A DNA stretch of 6,202 nucleotides, from contig CAOJKG010000051.1 of assembly GCA_948437815.1 (NCBI GenBank), positions 1 to 6,202 of the forward strand. Direction: 5' to 3'. Of the stretch, positions 5,954 through 6,202 are shown in pieces. Both the position numbers and the translations under genes were made by a program. This DNA comes from an uncultured Mycoplasmatota bacterium. GTDB lineage: Bacteria > Bacillota_I > Bacilli_A > RF39 > UBA660. Below the pieces are notes generated by a model. That model worked only from the letters and a program-made list of their open reading frames with translations. It had not been told where the DNA came from and made no database searches. Every line of letters starts with the position of its first letter. Position 1 is the first letter of the stretch.

Positions 5954-6202
5954 ATTTCTTATCAAAATACAGAAAGCACTCAGTATTTCCCCGATCTATA
6001 TTACTTAACTCTAAACCCCATTCTTCATTATTCCATCCAATAACAGTATTACCATTACATACACTCATATTAGTATTAAAGGTATAGCCACTATCTTTAC
6101 TTGGAATATTATCTCCTTTTATATAATTACCATCATCATTTTTGATATATACAGCCAAAGTTTTATTATCAGAAGTATTATTGTATTCTTTATCTTTAGA
6201 AA
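5952..6202 (-). CDS. C-terminal fragment of a probable secreted or surface protein (5' end outside window)
   Basis: The frame is open from the window edge to the TAA at 5954-5952, giving 82 visible residues. A TTG at 6158 could be read as a start, but the frame continues upstream of it (SKDKEYNNTSDNKT then LAVYIKNDDGNY) with no ribosome binding site, so this is a truncated longer gene. The visible segment is KTLAVYIKNDDG, SKDSGYTFN, then a Cys (VCNGN), two Trp (GWNNEEWG) and an end of ECFLYFDKK. It is polar, has two spaced cysteines and seems beta-rich. From memory, similar tails with a SGYxF element, a Cys-N-G turn, a W-N/D-W strand and a terminal CxLYF strand occur at the ends of, or repeated in, surface or pilin-like proteins of uncultured gut Bacillota. 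I could not check that. No catalytic motif is visible, and function is unknown. A terminator hairpin follows directly. Confidence 0.82.
   Translation of the reverse strand, partial: SKDKEYNNTSDNKTLAVYIKNDDGNYIKGDNIPSKDSGYTFNTNMSVCNGNTVIGWNNEEWGLELSNIDRGNTECFLYFDKK

Noticed and set aside
5952..6158. Small complete gene starting with TTG
   Set aside because: The frame stays open upstream to the window edge and no Shine-Dalgarno sequence precedes the TTG, so a partial longer gene is the better reading.
1..6202. CRISPR array, tRNA or rRNA gene, insertion sequence, riboswitch or defence system
   Set aside because: No spaced direct repeats, cloverleaf sequence, transposase or terminal inverted repeats were seen. 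Intergenic gaps are at most 92 bases and are accounted for by terminators, promoters and ribosome binding sites.

Overview
The window is one AT-rich bacterial segment (GC about 30 percent by eye) in which every supported gene lies on the minus strand. Transcription therefore runs from position 6202 towards 1. All recognisable proteins are Bacillota-type housekeeping proteins. The order fmt, (unknown), rlmN, stp, pknB, rsgA is the conserved Bacillota translation and Ser/Thr-kinase cluster. The kinase has PASTA repeats, so the cell very probably makes peptidoglycan. All nine visible Trp codons are TGG and the seven visible stops are TAA or TAG, which fits the standard bacterial code rather than the Mycoplasma code. 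The kinase's PPEQ segment, the RlmN cluster variant and the Cys/Trp-containing tail of the edge gene suggest an uncultured, host-associated, low-GC Bacillota of the Bacilli/Erysipelotrichia/RF39 kind. That lineage guess comes from memory of similar proteins and is only moderately secure.

Layout in order of transcription. (1) 6202-5952: the 3' end of a gene entering from outside the window, probably a surface protein, closed by a hairpin terminator overlapping its stop codon. (2) 5888-5400: a dCMP deaminase gene, again ending in a hairpin terminator built around the stop codon. (3) 5399-5308: an intergenic gap with two candidate promoters. (4) 5307-1: a tightly packed run of six genes: fmt, an unrecognised single-pass membrane protein, rlmN, stp, pknB and the start of rsgA, which leaves the window. 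Gaps inside the run are 8, 17 and 30 bases, followed by overlaps of 1 and 7 bases, so it reads as one operon with translational coupling at the distal end. No gap without a gene exceeds 100 bases.

How the genes fit together. Fmt formylates initiator Met-tRNA, RlmN methylates 23S rRNA (and tRNA in some bacteria), and RsgA is a GTPase of 30S maturation, so the operon is about making and starting ribosomes. Stp and PknB are the opposing phosphatase and kinase that connect cell-wall state to growth. In Bacillus subtilis the RsgA orthologue (CpgA) is a substrate of the PknB orthologue (PrkC), which gives the pairing a functional logic. The usual neighbours def (upstream of fmt) and rsmB (between fmt and rlmN) are absent. 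The rsmB slot holds the unknown membrane protein.

I see no mobile element, CRISPR array, RNA gene or defence system. The least explained items are the membrane protein at 3686-4369 and the truncated edge gene at 5952-6202.
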